Below, piece after piece: positions 1 through 8,604 of a DNA stretch of 64,000 nucleotides; within the stretch, counting starts at the first letter, position 1, and every line of letters starts with the position of its first letter. The notes under the pieces were generated by a model that did no database searches, was not told the DNA's origin, and saw only the letters and a list, made by a program, of their open reading frames with translations. This DNA comes from Salinisphaeraceae bacterium. GTDB lineage: Bacteria > Pseudomonadota > Gammaproteobacteria > Nevskiales > Salinisphaeraceae. Location: positions 62,001 to 126,000 of the forward strand of contig NYTH01000054.1 in NCBI GenBank assembly GCA_002683405.1, given 5' to 3'. Made by a program: the position numbers and the translations under genes.

Positions 1-234
1 AGTCTGGTACGGAGCTGGGACGTGGTAGGTGGCGCGGGTATTCGTGACTTGAAGTTCCTCCGCCCGGTGCGACCAGGCGACACCCTCACCGGATTCACGG
101 TTATCGAAGAAGTTCAGAACCAACCCGACCGCTGCCGCGTGCGAGTTGTCTATACGGGCGAGTTGATCAACCAGAACCGCGAGCCTGTACTTGTTCTGAC
201 GATGTCGGCCTACCTGCGGATGCGCGACGTATGA
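1..234 (+). CDS. MaoC-like hydratase domain protein, C-terminal part
   Basis: The frame is open from the left edge, so only the last 77 or so codons are present and the start lies outside the window. The visible part reads like the second half of a MaoC/hot-dog fold enoyl-CoA hydratase: the loop PVRPGDTL followed by alternating strands and a final strand VLTMSAYLRMR. The Asp-His catalytic pair of hydratase-2 enzymes would be upstream and cannot be checked. The stop overlaps the next start as ATGA, so it is translationally coupled to the CoA transferase. Family call is from pattern recognition; a related thioesterase-type hot-dog protein is the main alternative. Confidence 0.72.
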   Translation, partial: SLVRSWDVVGGAGIRDLKFLRPVRPGDTLTGFTVIEEVQNQPDRCRVRVVYTGELINQNREPVLVLTMSAYLRMRDV

Positions 235-1091
235 GCGTTCCTGCATCAGAATCACTGAGCGGGATTCGAGTGGTCTCGCTCGCCGTCAACCTGCCCGGCC
301 CGATCGCCGTTGCACAACTGGCTGACATGGGCGCACAGGTCACCAAGATCGAGCCACCGTCCGGCGATCCGCTCGCCGCCGTAGCCCGTGCTTGGTACGA
401 CGAGCTATTGGTCTCTCAAGAGATCATTGTCCTGGACCTCAAGCAGCCCGAGCAGCGGGCCTGTCTTGAAGATCGGCTCGCGGATGCTGACGTCCTGGTC
501 ACGGCGATGCGCCCGTCTGCGCTGAGCCGTCTTGGCTTGGATCGACTCGCCGAGACCCTCCCGGCCGTGATCCACGTCGAGATCGTCGGCCACGACGGAG
601 ATCTGGCGGAGGTGCCGGGCCATGATCTGACCTATCAGGCCGCCCACGGCACCCTGAGTCCGCCGACCATGCCGCTGGCTCCGGTCGCGGACCTGCTCGG
701 GGCCGAGCGCGCGGTCTCCGCCGCAGTCGCCGGCCTGTTTAGCAGGACGCGTACCGGCACCGGAGGCCACCACCGGGTGGTGCTCGACGATGCTGCTCAG
801 TTGGCTGGCGCCGCGGTTAGCCAGGGTCTGATGGGGCCGGGCGCGCCGCTGGGAGGCGTGCTCCCGACGTACCGCATCTACCCCACGTCGGACGGCTACG
901 TGGCGCTCGGCGCTCTTGAACCGCACTTCGCGGCTCGGGTTGCGGCGCATCTCGGCCGAACGATCGAGGAACTCGAGTCCATCTTCGTCACCCGCGCGAC
1001 AACTCACTGGGAAACGCTCGGTCGCGAGCTCGACATCCCGCTGGCCGCCGTCAAGGTTCCCACTGTTGGAGGAATACATGAACACTCGTGA
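231..1091 (+). CDS. CaiB/BaiF family CoA transferase or acyl-CoA racemase, short form
   Basis: 286 residues. The N-terminus (LSGIRVVSLAVNLPGPIAVAQLADMG) is the typical class III CoA-transferase/AMACR Rossmann start, followed by VTKIEPPSGDPL. His131-Asp132 in PGHDLTYQA matches the conserved GHD, where Asp is the nucleophile in formyl-CoA transferase and a catalytic base in alpha-methylacyl-CoA racemase. It moves CoA between acids or inverts 2-methyl-acyl-CoA; sequence alone does not decide. It is about 80-100 residues shorter than usual family members and ends soon after the DGYVALGALEP segment, so it is a compact form or has lost its C-terminus. Its 3' end overlaps the thiolase start by 14 bp. 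Confidence 0.8.
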   Translation: MSVPASESLSGIRVVSLAVNLPGPIAVAQLADMGAQVTKIEPPSGDPLAAVARAWYDELLVSQEIIVLDLKQPEQRACLEDRLADADVLVTAMRPSALSRLGLDRLAETLPAVIHVEIVGHDGDLAEVPGHDLTYQAAHGTLSPPTMPLAPVADLLGAERAVSAAVAGLFSRTRTGTGGHHRVVLDDAAQLAGAAVSQGLMGPGAPLGGVLPTYRIYPTSDGYVALGALEPHFAARVAAHLGRTIEELESIFVTRATTHWETLGRELDIPLAAVKVPTVGGIHEHS

Positions 1092-2253
1092 AACCGTCAT
1101 CGTAGACGCTGTGCGAACCCCTGTCGGCAGACGCGGGGGCGTGCTCAGCCAATGGCATCCCGCCGATCTGCTCGGCCACACCCTGCGTCACTTGGTCGAG
1201 CGCAGCGGTATCGAGCCCTCCACGATCGACGACGTCATCGCGGGCTGCGTGCTCCAGCACGATCAGCAGTCCTCCAACATCGCCCGGCACGCCGTGCTCT
1301 CGGCTGGTTTGCCCGAGTCCTTGCCCGCGGTGACGGTGGATCGCCAGTGCGGCTCCGGCCAGCAGGCGGTCAGCTTTGCCGCCCAGGGGGTAATGGCGGG
1401 CGGCTACGACCTGGCGATTGCGGGCGGTGTTGAGTCGATGTCTCAGGTGCCCATGCCTTCCGCGTTCCTGCCCGGCGCACCACTGGGTCCGCAGTACGGC
1501 CCTCTGGAACTGGAACGCTACGACGGACGGCTGATGGCGCAAGGGCCTAGCTCGGAGCTCATGAACGAGCGCTTCGAGCTGACCCGCGAGGCACTCGACG
1601 CCTACAGCGTCCGCAGCCACGAGCGGGCGTATGCCGCCACCCAGGCCGGCGCTTTTACTAAACAGATGGTGCCGATCAGCGCCGACCCCCATGATCCGGA
1701 TGGTCCGCGCATCACCGCCGACGAGGGCATCCGCGAGCATCCCGATCCCGAGAAGATGGCGGGTCTGAAGACGGTCTTCGCCGAGGACGGTCGCACGACG
1801 GCCGCGAACGCGTCCCAGGTCAGCGACGGTGCCGCCGCGCTGCTAATCGCCGACCGCGACTATGCGCAGCAGCACGGCCTCACGCCGCGCGCACGCTTTC
1901 GCGCCATGACGGTCGCAGCGGCCGACCCCGTAATCCAGTTCACCGCCGTGCTCGACGCTACCCGCAAGGCGCTCAAGGTCGCGGGGCTAAGCGTGGCGGA
2001 CATCGACCTGTTCGAGGTCAACGAAGCGTTTGCCGGCGTGCCGCTGATGTTTCAGCGCGAGTTCGACATCCCGGACGACAAGCTCAACGTCAACGGTGGT
2101 TCGGTTGCAATCGGGCACCCGCTGGGTTCCACCGGGGCCCGCATGCTCACCGACCTGCTATGCGAACTCGAGCGTTCCGGCAAGAAACTGGGCCTGCAGA
2201 CTATCTGCGAGGCCCACGGCACCGCCAACACCACAATAATAGAACGCATCTGA
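1078..2253 (+). CDS. Acetyl-CoA acyltransferase (thiolase, FadA family)
   Basis: 391 residues. Start chosen at the ATG behind GGAGGA, giving the canonical N-terminus ETVIVDAVRTPVGRRGG; the frame is open further upstream but inside the CoA transferase gene. The enzyme cleaves 3-ketoacyl-CoA with CoA, the last step of beta-oxidation. The nucleophile is Cys91 in VDRQCGSGQQAV, His347 lies in AIGHPLGSTG, and the second Cys is Cys377. Odd: the C-terminal motif is C-E-A-H-G where thiolases normally have C-x-G-G-G, so two glycines of the oxyanion loop are replaced. The DRQCGS-QQAV-FAAQGVM style resembles FadA5-type thiolases of steroid side-chain degradation; this is resemblance only. Confidence 0.92.
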   Translation: MNTRETVIVDAVRTPVGRRGGVLSQWHPADLLGHTLRHLVERSGIEPSTIDDVIAGCVLQHDQQSSNIARHAVLSAGLPESLPAVTVDRQCGSGQQAVSFAAQGVMAGGYDLAIAGGVESMSQVPMPSAFLPGAPLGPQYGPLELERYDGRLMAQGPSSELMNERFELTREALDAYSVRSHERAYAATQAGAFTKQMVPISADPHDPDGPRITADEGIREHPDPEKMAGLKTVFAEDGRTTAANASQVSDGAAALLIADRDYAQQHGLTPRARFRAMTVAAADPVIQFTAVLDATRKALKVAGLSVADIDLFEVNEAFAGVPLMFQREFDIPDDKLNVNGGSVAIGHPLGSTGARMLTDLLCELERSGKKLGLQTICEAHGTANTTIIERI

Positions 2254-2263
2254 GGAGCAAGAC

Positions 2264-3931
2264 ATGAACGACACCCTCATTACCAAGGGTCTGCCGTCCA
2301 CCCACGGCGACAGCTACCAACTCAACACGACAACCATGATCCGCCATGCGGCGCGTACCTATCCGGAACAGGAGATCGTCTACCGCACCGCCGACGGCGG
2401 CTGGGATCGCTATACCTACGGCGAGTCCTACACGCGGATTTGTCGAGCGGCCAACGCTCTGCGCGGCCTTGGCGTCGGCCCCGGCGATGTGGTCGGCATT
2501 CTGGACTGGAACAGCCGGCGCCATTTCGAACTCTACTGGGCGATCCCGGGCCTCGCCGCGGTGATGCTGCAGATGAATCTGCGCCTGGTACCCGAGGATC
2601 TAGGCTATGTAACCGACCACAGCAAGGCGTCCTGGATTCTCGTCGACGAGACCCTGCTGCCAATCGCCGAGCAACTCGCCCCGCTCACGCCCCAGGTCAA
2701 GGGCTGGATCGTGATGAGCGATCGCCCGCTGTCCGAGATCAGCACGACATTGTCGGACGTGCATCACTTCGAGGATCTGCTCGCCGCCGCCGACGCGCAG
2801 ATCGACTGGCCGATGGTCGACGAGACGTCGGCGTACAGCGCCTGCTACACCACTGGCACGACGGGCCGGCCCAAGGGGATCTACTACTCGCACCGCGGCA
2901 TGTGCCTGCACACCCTGACGATGGTGGGGCTGATCGGCATGAGTAGCGATGATACGGCGATGCTGATCACCCCGATGTTTCACGGTCAGTGCTGGGGCCT
3001 GCCGCAGGCCGCCGTTCAGGCGATGACCAAGATCGTCCTGCCCGGCCGCTACGTCGCACAGGATACATCGGTGCTGGTCGACGCCATGATTGCCGAGGAG
3101 GTCACGGTAACCAACGGGGCTCCTGCGATCTTCGCACCGATGCTGGATTACATCAGAACGCTCGATGCCAAGCCCGACCTGAGCCGGGCGCGACTGCTGA
3201 GCGGCGCTACCGAACCGTCGCTGAGCCTGATGCGCGGCTTTTACGACCTGACCGGGGCCGACGTGATCCATGCTTACGGCGCCACCGAAACCACACCGCT
3301 GGTTACGGTCAACAAGGGCCTCAAACCGTCCCTGCGCGATGTGTTGACCGATGAGCAAATGTGGAATCGCAAGCGGTGCCAGGGCCTGATGGCCCCCGGT
3401 GTCGACTTCCGACTGGTCGACGAAGCCGGCGAAGACGTTCCCTTCGATGGTGTTTCCCAGGGCGAGGTGCTGTTGCGGGGGCCGTGGATCATCGAGCGAT
3501 ACCACAAGCTCGACGACGACGGCGACCGCTTCCTCGATGGCTACTGGCGCAGCGGCGACGTCGGCACGATCGACGAGCACGGCTATCTCAAACTGACCGA
3601 CCGCCTCAAGGACGTAATCAAGAGCGGCGGCGAGTGGATCTCCTCCATCGACATGGAGAACGCGCTGACCGTGCACCCCCACATCCGCGACGCAGCGGTT
3701 GTCGGCATCGAACATCCCAAGTGGCAAGAGCGCCCCGTCGCTCTGGTGGTCACCGACGACGGCAACGAGGTGCCCCTGGCGGAGATCCATGAAATTCTGG
3801 CGCCCAATTTCGCCAAGTGGCAGCTGCCCGAGACCGTCCTGTTCCTCGATGCGCTACCCCGCACCAGCGTCGGCAAGCTCGACAAGAAGTCGATCCGCGC
3901 CAGCTATAGCGACCTCTACAAGGACGTCTGA
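2264..3931 (+). CDS. Acyl-CoA synthetase (AMP-forming, FadD-like)
   Basis: 555 residues, full length for the ANL superfamily. It activates a carboxylic acid to acyl-AMP and then acyl-CoA. The P-loop is YTTGTTGRPKG at residues 195-205, followed by AYGATETTP, the adenylate-binding Asp motif YWRSGDVG, the hinge DRLKDVIKSGGEWIS, and catalytic Lys538 in SVGKLDKK. Organisation resembles the AlkK/medium-chain branch with an aromatic-rich central part (MFHGQCWGLP). A ribosome site GAGGAG precedes the start 10 bases after the thiolase stop. Its stop overlaps the next start as TGATG, so it sits inside the same operon. Substrate chain length cannot be read from the sequence. Confidence 0.92.
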   Translation: MNDTLITKGLPSTHGDSYQLNTTTMIRHAARTYPEQEIVYRTADGGWDRYTYGESYTRICRAANALRGLGVGPGDVVGILDWNSRRHFELYWAIPGLAAVMLQMNLRLVPEDLGYVTDHSKASWILVDETLLPIAEQLAPLTPQVKGWIVMSDRPLSEISTTLSDVHHFEDLLAAADAQIDWPMVDETSAYSACYTTGTTGRPKGIYYSHRGMCLHTLTMVGLIGMSSDDTAMLITPMFHGQCWGLPQAAVQAMTKIVLPGRYVAQDTSVLVDAMIAEEVTVTNGAPAIFAPMLDYIRTLDAKPDLSRARLLSGATEPSLSLMRGFYDLTGADVIHAYGATETTPLVTVNKGLKPSLRDVLTDEQMWNRKRCQGLMAPGVDFRLVDEAGEDVPFDGVSQGEVLLRGPWIIERYHKLDDDGDRFLDGYWRSGDVGTIDEHGYLKLTDRLKDVIKSGGEWISSIDMENALTVHPHIRDAAVVGIEHPKWQERPVALVVTDDGNEVPLAEIHEILAPNFAKWQLPETVLFLDALPRTSVGKLDKKSIRASYSDLYKDV

Positions 3932-4707
3932 TGGCTGTCCTCGATATTCGCCGCGAGGGGCCCGTTGTCGTCCTCGAATTCAACCGGCCCGACGCTCGCA
4001 ACGCGCTCAATGAAGAGCTGCTAACCGCGCTGGGCCAGGCGCTCGCGGACCTGCAGTACGACGACAGCGTGCGCGCCGTGGTGCTCCGCGGAGCGGCCGG
4101 CAACTTCTGCGCGGGCGCCGATATTACCGCCTTCGACCGGATCCGTGAGGATGCGTTGATCGGTCCGCGCAAGGCGCTCGGCGGCACGCTCTGGACGGTC
4201 ATGGGGCGGTTTCCCAAGCCGCTCATCGCCGCCGTCGAGGGGCTGGCCGTCGGCGGCGGCTGCGAGCTGGCGCTTGCCTGCGACATCGTCGTTGCGGCCG
4301 AGACCGCGCAGTTTGGGGTGCCGGAGGTCAAGCTGGGCGTCATCCCCGGTGGCGGCGGCACTCAGCGCCTGGTGAGCGCGGTCGGCAAGGCCAAGGCGAT
4401 GGCCATGCTGCTGACCGGCGACTTCATCAGCGCGACCGAGGCCTGCGCCGATGGAATGGTCGCCCGCGTGGTCCCGCATGGAGAGGCCCTAGAACAGGCG
4501 CTCACCATGGCCGGACGCATCGCAGCCAATTCGCCGCTGGCGGTGTCGTTGGCCAAGGACGCTGCGCTGCAAGCCCACGAGACGTCACTCAGCCAGGGCC
4601 TTGAGCACGAGAAACGCAACTTCCATCTGGCGATCCATTCTGCGGACAGCCACGAGGGCCAGGCGGCCTTTCTGGCCAAGCGCCCCCCCCACTACACAGG
4701 AACGTAA
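3931..4707 (+). CDS. Enoyl-CoA hydratase/isomerase (crotonase family)
   Basis: 258 residues, the usual length. It hydrates trans-2-enoyl-CoA to L-3-hydroxyacyl-CoA. Oxyanion-hole segments are AGNFCAGADI (around residue 60) and AVGGGCELALACD (around 110). Both catalytic acids of rat crotonase (Glu144/Glu164) have counterparts here, Glu112 in GCELA and Glu132 in PEVKLG, with the same 20-residue spacing, which supports true hydratase activity. The start overlaps the stop of the ligase by one base. A run of eight C lies near the 3' end (4682-4690) in codons for Arg-Pro-Pro-His, a spot prone to sequencing or slippage error, but the frame reads through to a normal C-terminus. Confidence 0.93.
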   Translation: MAVLDIRREGPVVVLEFNRPDARNALNEELLTALGQALADLQYDDSVRAVVLRGAAGNFCAGADITAFDRIREDALIGPRKALGGTLWTVMGRFPKPLIAAVEGLAVGGGCELALACDIVVAAETAQFGVPEVKLGVIPGGGGTQRLVSAVGKAKAMAMLLTGDFISATEACADGMVARVVPHGEALEQALTMAGRIAANSPLAVSLAKDAALQAHETSLSQGLEHEKRNFHLAIHSADSHEGQAAFLAKRPPHYTGT

Positions 4708-4712
4708 CCATC

Positions 4713-5873
4713 ATGAGCGAGCTGTTTCCCGACTATCAGGCGCCCTGGGAGGCCGAGGACCATACGCTGCTGCGCGCCCAGGCGGCCAAGTTCTTCGCCC
4801 GCGAAGCCACCCCGAACCAGGAGCGCTGGGCCAAGCAGCACCAGGTCGACCGCGCGTTCTGGAACAAAAGCGGCGACGCTGGCTTGCTGTGTCCCGGCCT
4901 GCCCGAAGAATATGGCGGCGGCGGCGGTAACTTCGGCCACGAGGCCGTGGTCCAGGAGGAACTCGCCTTGGCCCAGGACACCGCGTTCGGATTCAGCGTG
5001 CACTCGACCATCGTGGCCCACTACGTGGCCGCGTACGCGACCGAGGAGCAAAAGCAGCGCTGGATACCGGCGATGGCCAGCGGCGAGAAGGTGATCGGCA
5101 TCGCGATGACCGAACCCGGCACCGGCTCGGACCTTCAGGCGGTGCGCACGACCGCGGCTCGTGACGGCGACCACTACGTCATCAATGGGTCGAAAACGTT
5201 CATTTCCAACGCGACCCACGCCGACCTAATGATAATCGTCGCCAAGACCGACAAGGCCGAGGGCGCCCGGGGCATCTCGTTGTTCGTGGTCGAGGTCGAC
5301 CAGGCCGAAGGTTATGAGCGCGGGCGGGTATTGGAGAAGATCGGGCAGCACGGCCAGGATACCCGGGAGCTCACCTTCACCGACCTGCGGGTGCCCGCCG
5401 AGAACCTGCTTGGTGGCCAGGAGGGTCAGGGCTTCTATCAGTTGATGGAGCAACTGCCGCGCGAACGCCTGATCATTGGGATCGCGGGTGTTGCGATGAC
5501 CGAGGCCGCGGTCATGGAGGCAATCAAGTACGCCAAGCTGCGCACTGCGTTCGGCCAGCCGATCATCCAGTTCCAGAATACGCGCTTTGTGCTCGCCGAG
5601 TGCAAGACTGAGGTGCTCGCCGCGAAGACCTTCATGGACCACTGCGTCCAGCGCTACATGGACGGCAACCTCGACGCCGCCACGGCCTCGATGGCCAAGC
5701 TGTATGGTACCGATAAACAGGTCGAGATCATCGACCGCTGCCTGCAAGTCTTCGGCGGCTACGGCTATCTGATGGAGTATCCGATCGCGCAGATGTACGC
5801 TGCGGCACGGGTGCAAAAGATCTATGGCGGCACCAACGAGATCATGAAGGAACTGATCGGACGCTCGCTGTGA
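4713..5873 (+). CDS. Acyl-CoA dehydrogenase, LCAD-type
   Basis: 386 residues, normal for tetrameric FAD acyl-CoA dehydrogenases. It oxidises acyl-CoA to 2-enoyl-CoA and passes electrons to ETF. Visible motifs: MTEPGTGSD (131-140), FAD-contacting RTAFGQP, QVFGGYGY, and the C-terminal IYGGTNEIMKELIGR. The medium-chain catalytic position (E in YEGT) is Gly here, as in long-chain LCAD and isovaleryl-CoA dehydrogenase; those use a Glu in the ERL helix, and Glu251 in LPRERL is in place. It therefore belongs to the LCAD/IVD mechanistic class. It follows the hydratase by only 5 bases and closes the main operon; the next frame starts inside its stop codon. Confidence 0.93.
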   Translation: MSELFPDYQAPWEAEDHTLLRAQAAKFFAREATPNQERWAKQHQVDRAFWNKSGDAGLLCPGLPEEYGGGGGNFGHEAVVQEELALAQDTAFGFSVHSTIVAHYVAAYATEEQKQRWIPAMASGEKVIGIAMTEPGTGSDLQAVRTTAARDGDHYVINGSKTFISNATHADLMIIVAKTDKAEGARGISLFVVEVDQAEGYERGRVLEKIGQHGQDTRELTFTDLRVPAENLLGGQEGQGFYQLMEQLPRERLIIGIAGVAMTEAAVMEAIKYAKLRTAFGQPIIQFQNTRFVLAECKTEVLAAKTFMDHCVQRYMDGNLDAATASMAKLYGTDKQVEIIDRCLQVFGGYGYLMEYPIAQMYAAARVQKIYGGTNEIMKELIGRSL

Positions 5874-5998
5874 GCGCAAACGCCGCCGAGGCTTTCGCCC
5901 GCGAGATCGCAAAGGCCAGCCGGCGCACTCTCTATCTCACCAAGCACGCGCTCAGCGGCGCCAGGCAGGCATATTTGGACGACGCACTGCAACGTTAG
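5870..5998 (+). pseudogene. Possible crotonase C-terminal remnant, 42 codons
   Basis: A frame opening with GTG overlaps the dehydrogenase stop (GTGA) and encodes AEAFAREIAKASRRTLYLTKHALSG and on to LDDALQR. This resembles the helical C-terminal part of enoyl-CoA hydratases (A..FA..IA..S..ALxxTKxAL pattern) with the fold core and end missing. I read it as the residue of a second crotonase gene lost by deletion, or a decayed gene end. The similarity is short and judged by eye, so an unrelated small coupled peptide remains possible. Confidence 0.4.
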
Positions 5999-6100
5999 CG
6001 GGCCGGTCAGGCCGAACGGCTGGTCGGTCCGCATCTCGCCCGGCGATCGGCGCGCTTGCGCTGATACATCCGGCAGCGATAAAGCGTCAGTCATAGTGGC

Positions 6101-7738
6101 ATGACTCAAACCCACGAGCCTTCGGTCAAACCGGAGCGCTGTTTCTGGAGCCCAGCAACGATGATGGAAGCCATGCTAAGCCCGCGGGCCAGCGCGCCCA
6201 GTCTGCTGACGCTCAAGCCGCTGTATACGAATGCCTTGCGCAAGTACGCCCAGCGCACGGCGATCGACTGCGATGCAAACACGCTGAGCTACCGGCAACT
6301 GCTTGATGCCAGCTGTCGATTCGCCCACGGACTGTCTGCGGTCGGCTTGGCGGCGAACGTGCGGGTCGCTCTGCTGATGTCGAATTGCCTGGAATACGCG
6401 GTGGCCGATCAGGCGATCATCCAGAGCGGCGGCGTCAAGGTTCCGCTCAATGACATGCTCGGCGAAAAGGAGATCCGCTATATCGTGGCGGACTCAAACG
6501 CGCGGGTGCTCGTGGTGGGCCCGGCCTTCTTCGAGATCGTCGCGCGCAATCGCGATGCCTGGCCCGAACTCGAGACCGTGATCGGTATCGCTGCGGCCGC
6601 GGATTGCCCGGAGGGCGTCGAGCCGTGGGATGAATTCTCAGCAGGGCAGCCGGAAACCCCGCCCGACGTGGCCGTCGCGCCCGACGATCTGGCGGTCATA
6701 GCCTATACCGGCGGCACCACCGGCCAGCCCAAGGGGGTACTGCTCACCCAGCAGAGCATGGTGCTGGATGTCTTGTCCCACGTCGTCGAAATGGAACTGC
6801 TCGACGACGAGCGCCTGCTGCTGTGTTCGCCGCTAGCCCACAGCGCCGGTTTCCTGATGCTCGCTGGCCTGCTCAAGGGGGCGACACACCTCGTCGAGCG
6901 CGGCTTCGCTCCAGAAACCGTGGTACGGCGGATCGAAAACGACGGCGTTACCCTGACCTTCATGGTGCCGACGATGATCTATCGGCTGATTGACTGGATC
7001 GGCGATACGCGCTACGACCTGTCGTCGCTGCGCAGCATCCTCTACGGCGCCGCGCCGATCACCTTGCCGCGATTGCGCGAGGGGCTGGCGCTGTTCGGCC
7101 CCGTGTTCATGCAAATCTACGGCCAGACCGAGGCGCCCAACTTCATAACCCGCCTGCGCCGCCAGGATCATCGCCCGGACGACGACACCGCCCACCGGCT
7201 GGCCAGCTGCGGACAGCCGGTGGCGATGGCCGAGGTACGCATCGTCGACGCCGACAACCGGACGCAGCCGGTGGGCGAGGTCGGCGAACTCGCCGCGCGC
7301 ACGCCTTATACCATGGCGGGTTACCATGGCCTGCCGGACAAGTCCGCTGAAACGCTCATCGACGGTTGGTTGCATACCGGCGATATCGCCTACCAGGACG
7401 CCGACGGCTATGTCTATCTGCTGGACCGCAAGAAGGACATGATCATCACCGGCGGCATGAACGTGTACACCAAGGAAGTGGAGGATGCCATCCAATCCTG
7501 TCCCGGCGTCGGCCAGGTGGCGGTCGTGGGACTGGAGGATGCGGACTGGGGCGAAGCGGTGACGGCATTCATCGTGGCCGATGTCGGCGCTCATCCCACG
7601 CAGAGCGACGTGCTGGATCATTGTCGACAAGAGCTTTCTAAATACAAACGGCCAAAGGCCGTGTATTTCGTTGATACGTTACCAGTAACAGCTTACGGCA
7701 AACTCGACAAGAAGGCACTGCGCACACAGGCGCGATGA
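6101..7738 (+). CDS. Long-chain acyl-CoA synthetase (AMP-forming)
   Basis: Up to 545 residues. ANL superfamily: P-loop YTGGTTGQPKG (about 203-213), SPLAHSAGF, IYGQTEAPNF, LHTGDIAY, hinge DRKKDMIITGGMNVYTKEVE, and catalytic Lys534 in YGKLDKKALR. The ITGGMNVY...E linker is typical of FadD/FCS-like ligases for fatty or aromatic acids. It is the second acyl-CoA ligase of the cluster and may serve a different chain length. The start is uncertain: the first ATG is at 6101, but ATG pairs at 6161/6164 also give a plausible N-terminus, because conservation begins at SLLTLKPLY. It is 100 bases beyond the crotonase remnant and probably has its own promoter. Confidence 0.92.
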   Translation: MTQTHEPSVKPERCFWSPATMMEAMLSPRASAPSLLTLKPLYTNALRKYAQRTAIDCDANTLSYRQLLDASCRFAHGLSAVGLAANVRVALLMSNCLEYAVADQAIIQSGGVKVPLNDMLGEKEIRYIVADSNARVLVVGPAFFEIVARNRDAWPELETVIGIAAAADCPEGVEPWDEFSAGQPETPPDVAVAPDDLAVIAYTGGTTGQPKGVLLTQQSMVLDVLSHVVEMELLDDERLLLCSPLAHSAGFLMLAGLLKGATHLVERGFAPETVVRRIENDGVTLTFMVPTMIYRLIDWIGDTRYDLSSLRSILYGAAPITLPRLREGLALFGPVFMQIYGQTEAPNFITRLRRQDHRPDDDTAHRLASCGQPVAMAEVRIVDADNRTQPVGEVGELAARTPYTMAGYHGLPDKSAETLIDGWLHTGDIAYQDADGYVYLLDRKKDMIITGGMNVYTKEVEDAIQSCPGVGQVAVVGLEDADWGEAVTAFIVADVGAHPTQSDVLDHCRQELSKYKRPKAVYFVDTLPVTAYGKLDKKALRTQAR

Positions 7739-8268
7739 CGGACGTCGATCCAACAGGTCCCAGAGCACTGGCAATCGGTTCCGCTGTCGCTGCTAGGCAC
7801 GCCATTCGGTGCTTGTTTTACCAGCGACTCCAGTGAAATCAGGAAAAGGATAACGAGCAGCCTGTCACGGTCGCGAGTAGGACGAATAGCGCACTCCTAT
7901 TGCAGACTCGATATTTCTACGCTTTCGTTTTAAATCACATTATTTCAGATGTTTCTGATGACTTCTCGGCACGAGTCCGCTTTTGGCCGATAGCCGACAC
8001 ACCGCTAATCCTCCGAAGCCCTCGCGCTACTCTGCTCATGTGGACGCAACAAACCAGCATTCTTTATCGGCGCAACAGTCCGAACCGATAACCTCGCGCG
8101 GCGATATATTGAACCAGGCACTCAGGTACGCAACAGCTTCCGAAACCGCACCCTACGCGCGTATTCATGTGAGTCAGCTCGACTCGTGGCCGCCGCCTTT
8201 TGCAATGAATGGCAGATGAACAAGCTGTTCGGGCTGTTTTCAGATGTGGTGCCGCATTCTAGCCAGCC
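7739..8268. other. 530-base intergenic region without a convincing gene
   Basis: The stretch is AT-richer than its neighbours around 7900-7970 and separates the acyl-CoA cluster from the envelope genes. Short frames occur (7900-8091, 7983-8219) but lack ribosome sites. The peptide SRGDILNQALRYATA near 8095-8140 looks faintly like the first helix of a TetR regulator, so a decayed regulator is possible. The segment around 7976-8001 (cgcttttggccgatagccgaca) resembles a short dispersed motif I have seen in other proteobacterial genomes. Neither point is firm. Confidence 0.4.
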
Positions 8269-8604
8269 ATGAAGTTGGTGTCTTTCAGATTGCCTGCATG
8301 GTCAGCGTCGTGGCGAGGCCCGGATGACTCGACCCCGTTGTCCATGCAACGGCTCTCGGCACGCGCTGTAAAAAAACGCGCGCGATACTGTCTGTGGTTG
8401 CTGCTGATCTCGGCCGCGGTGCTTCACCTCTGGCTGGCGGTGACCGCCGGCGACGCGCTGGATGGTTTTATCATCGGTTTGATCGGCGGACCGCTGCTGC
8501 TGCGCGGCGCCGACGCCATGGATCGCGACCAGTACGGGCTGGCGTTAATGGCGTGTTTGGCGTTGTTCGTTGCCTGGCTGCTGGGCCTGGGATGGGCGAA
8601 CTGA
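8269..8604 (+). CDS. Small hypothetical membrane protein
   Basis: Up to 111 residues; no family recognised. After a basic N-terminal region (AVKKRARY) there are about three hydrophobic segments: LWLLLISAAVLHLWLAV, FIIGLIGGPLLL and LALMACLALFVAWLLGLGW. The positive-inside rule puts the N-terminus in the cytoplasm. No clear ribosome site precedes the ATG at 8269; the internal ATG at 8344 gives a shorter protein with all hydrophobic segments kept and is equally likely. The last 60 bases overlap the 3' end of the convergent gene. Confidence 0.5.
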   Translation: MKLVSFRLPAWSASWRGPDDSTPLSMQRLSARAVKKRARYCLWLLLISAAVLHLWLAVTAGDALDGFIIGLIGGPLLLRGADAMDRDQYGLALMACLALFVAWLLGLGWAN

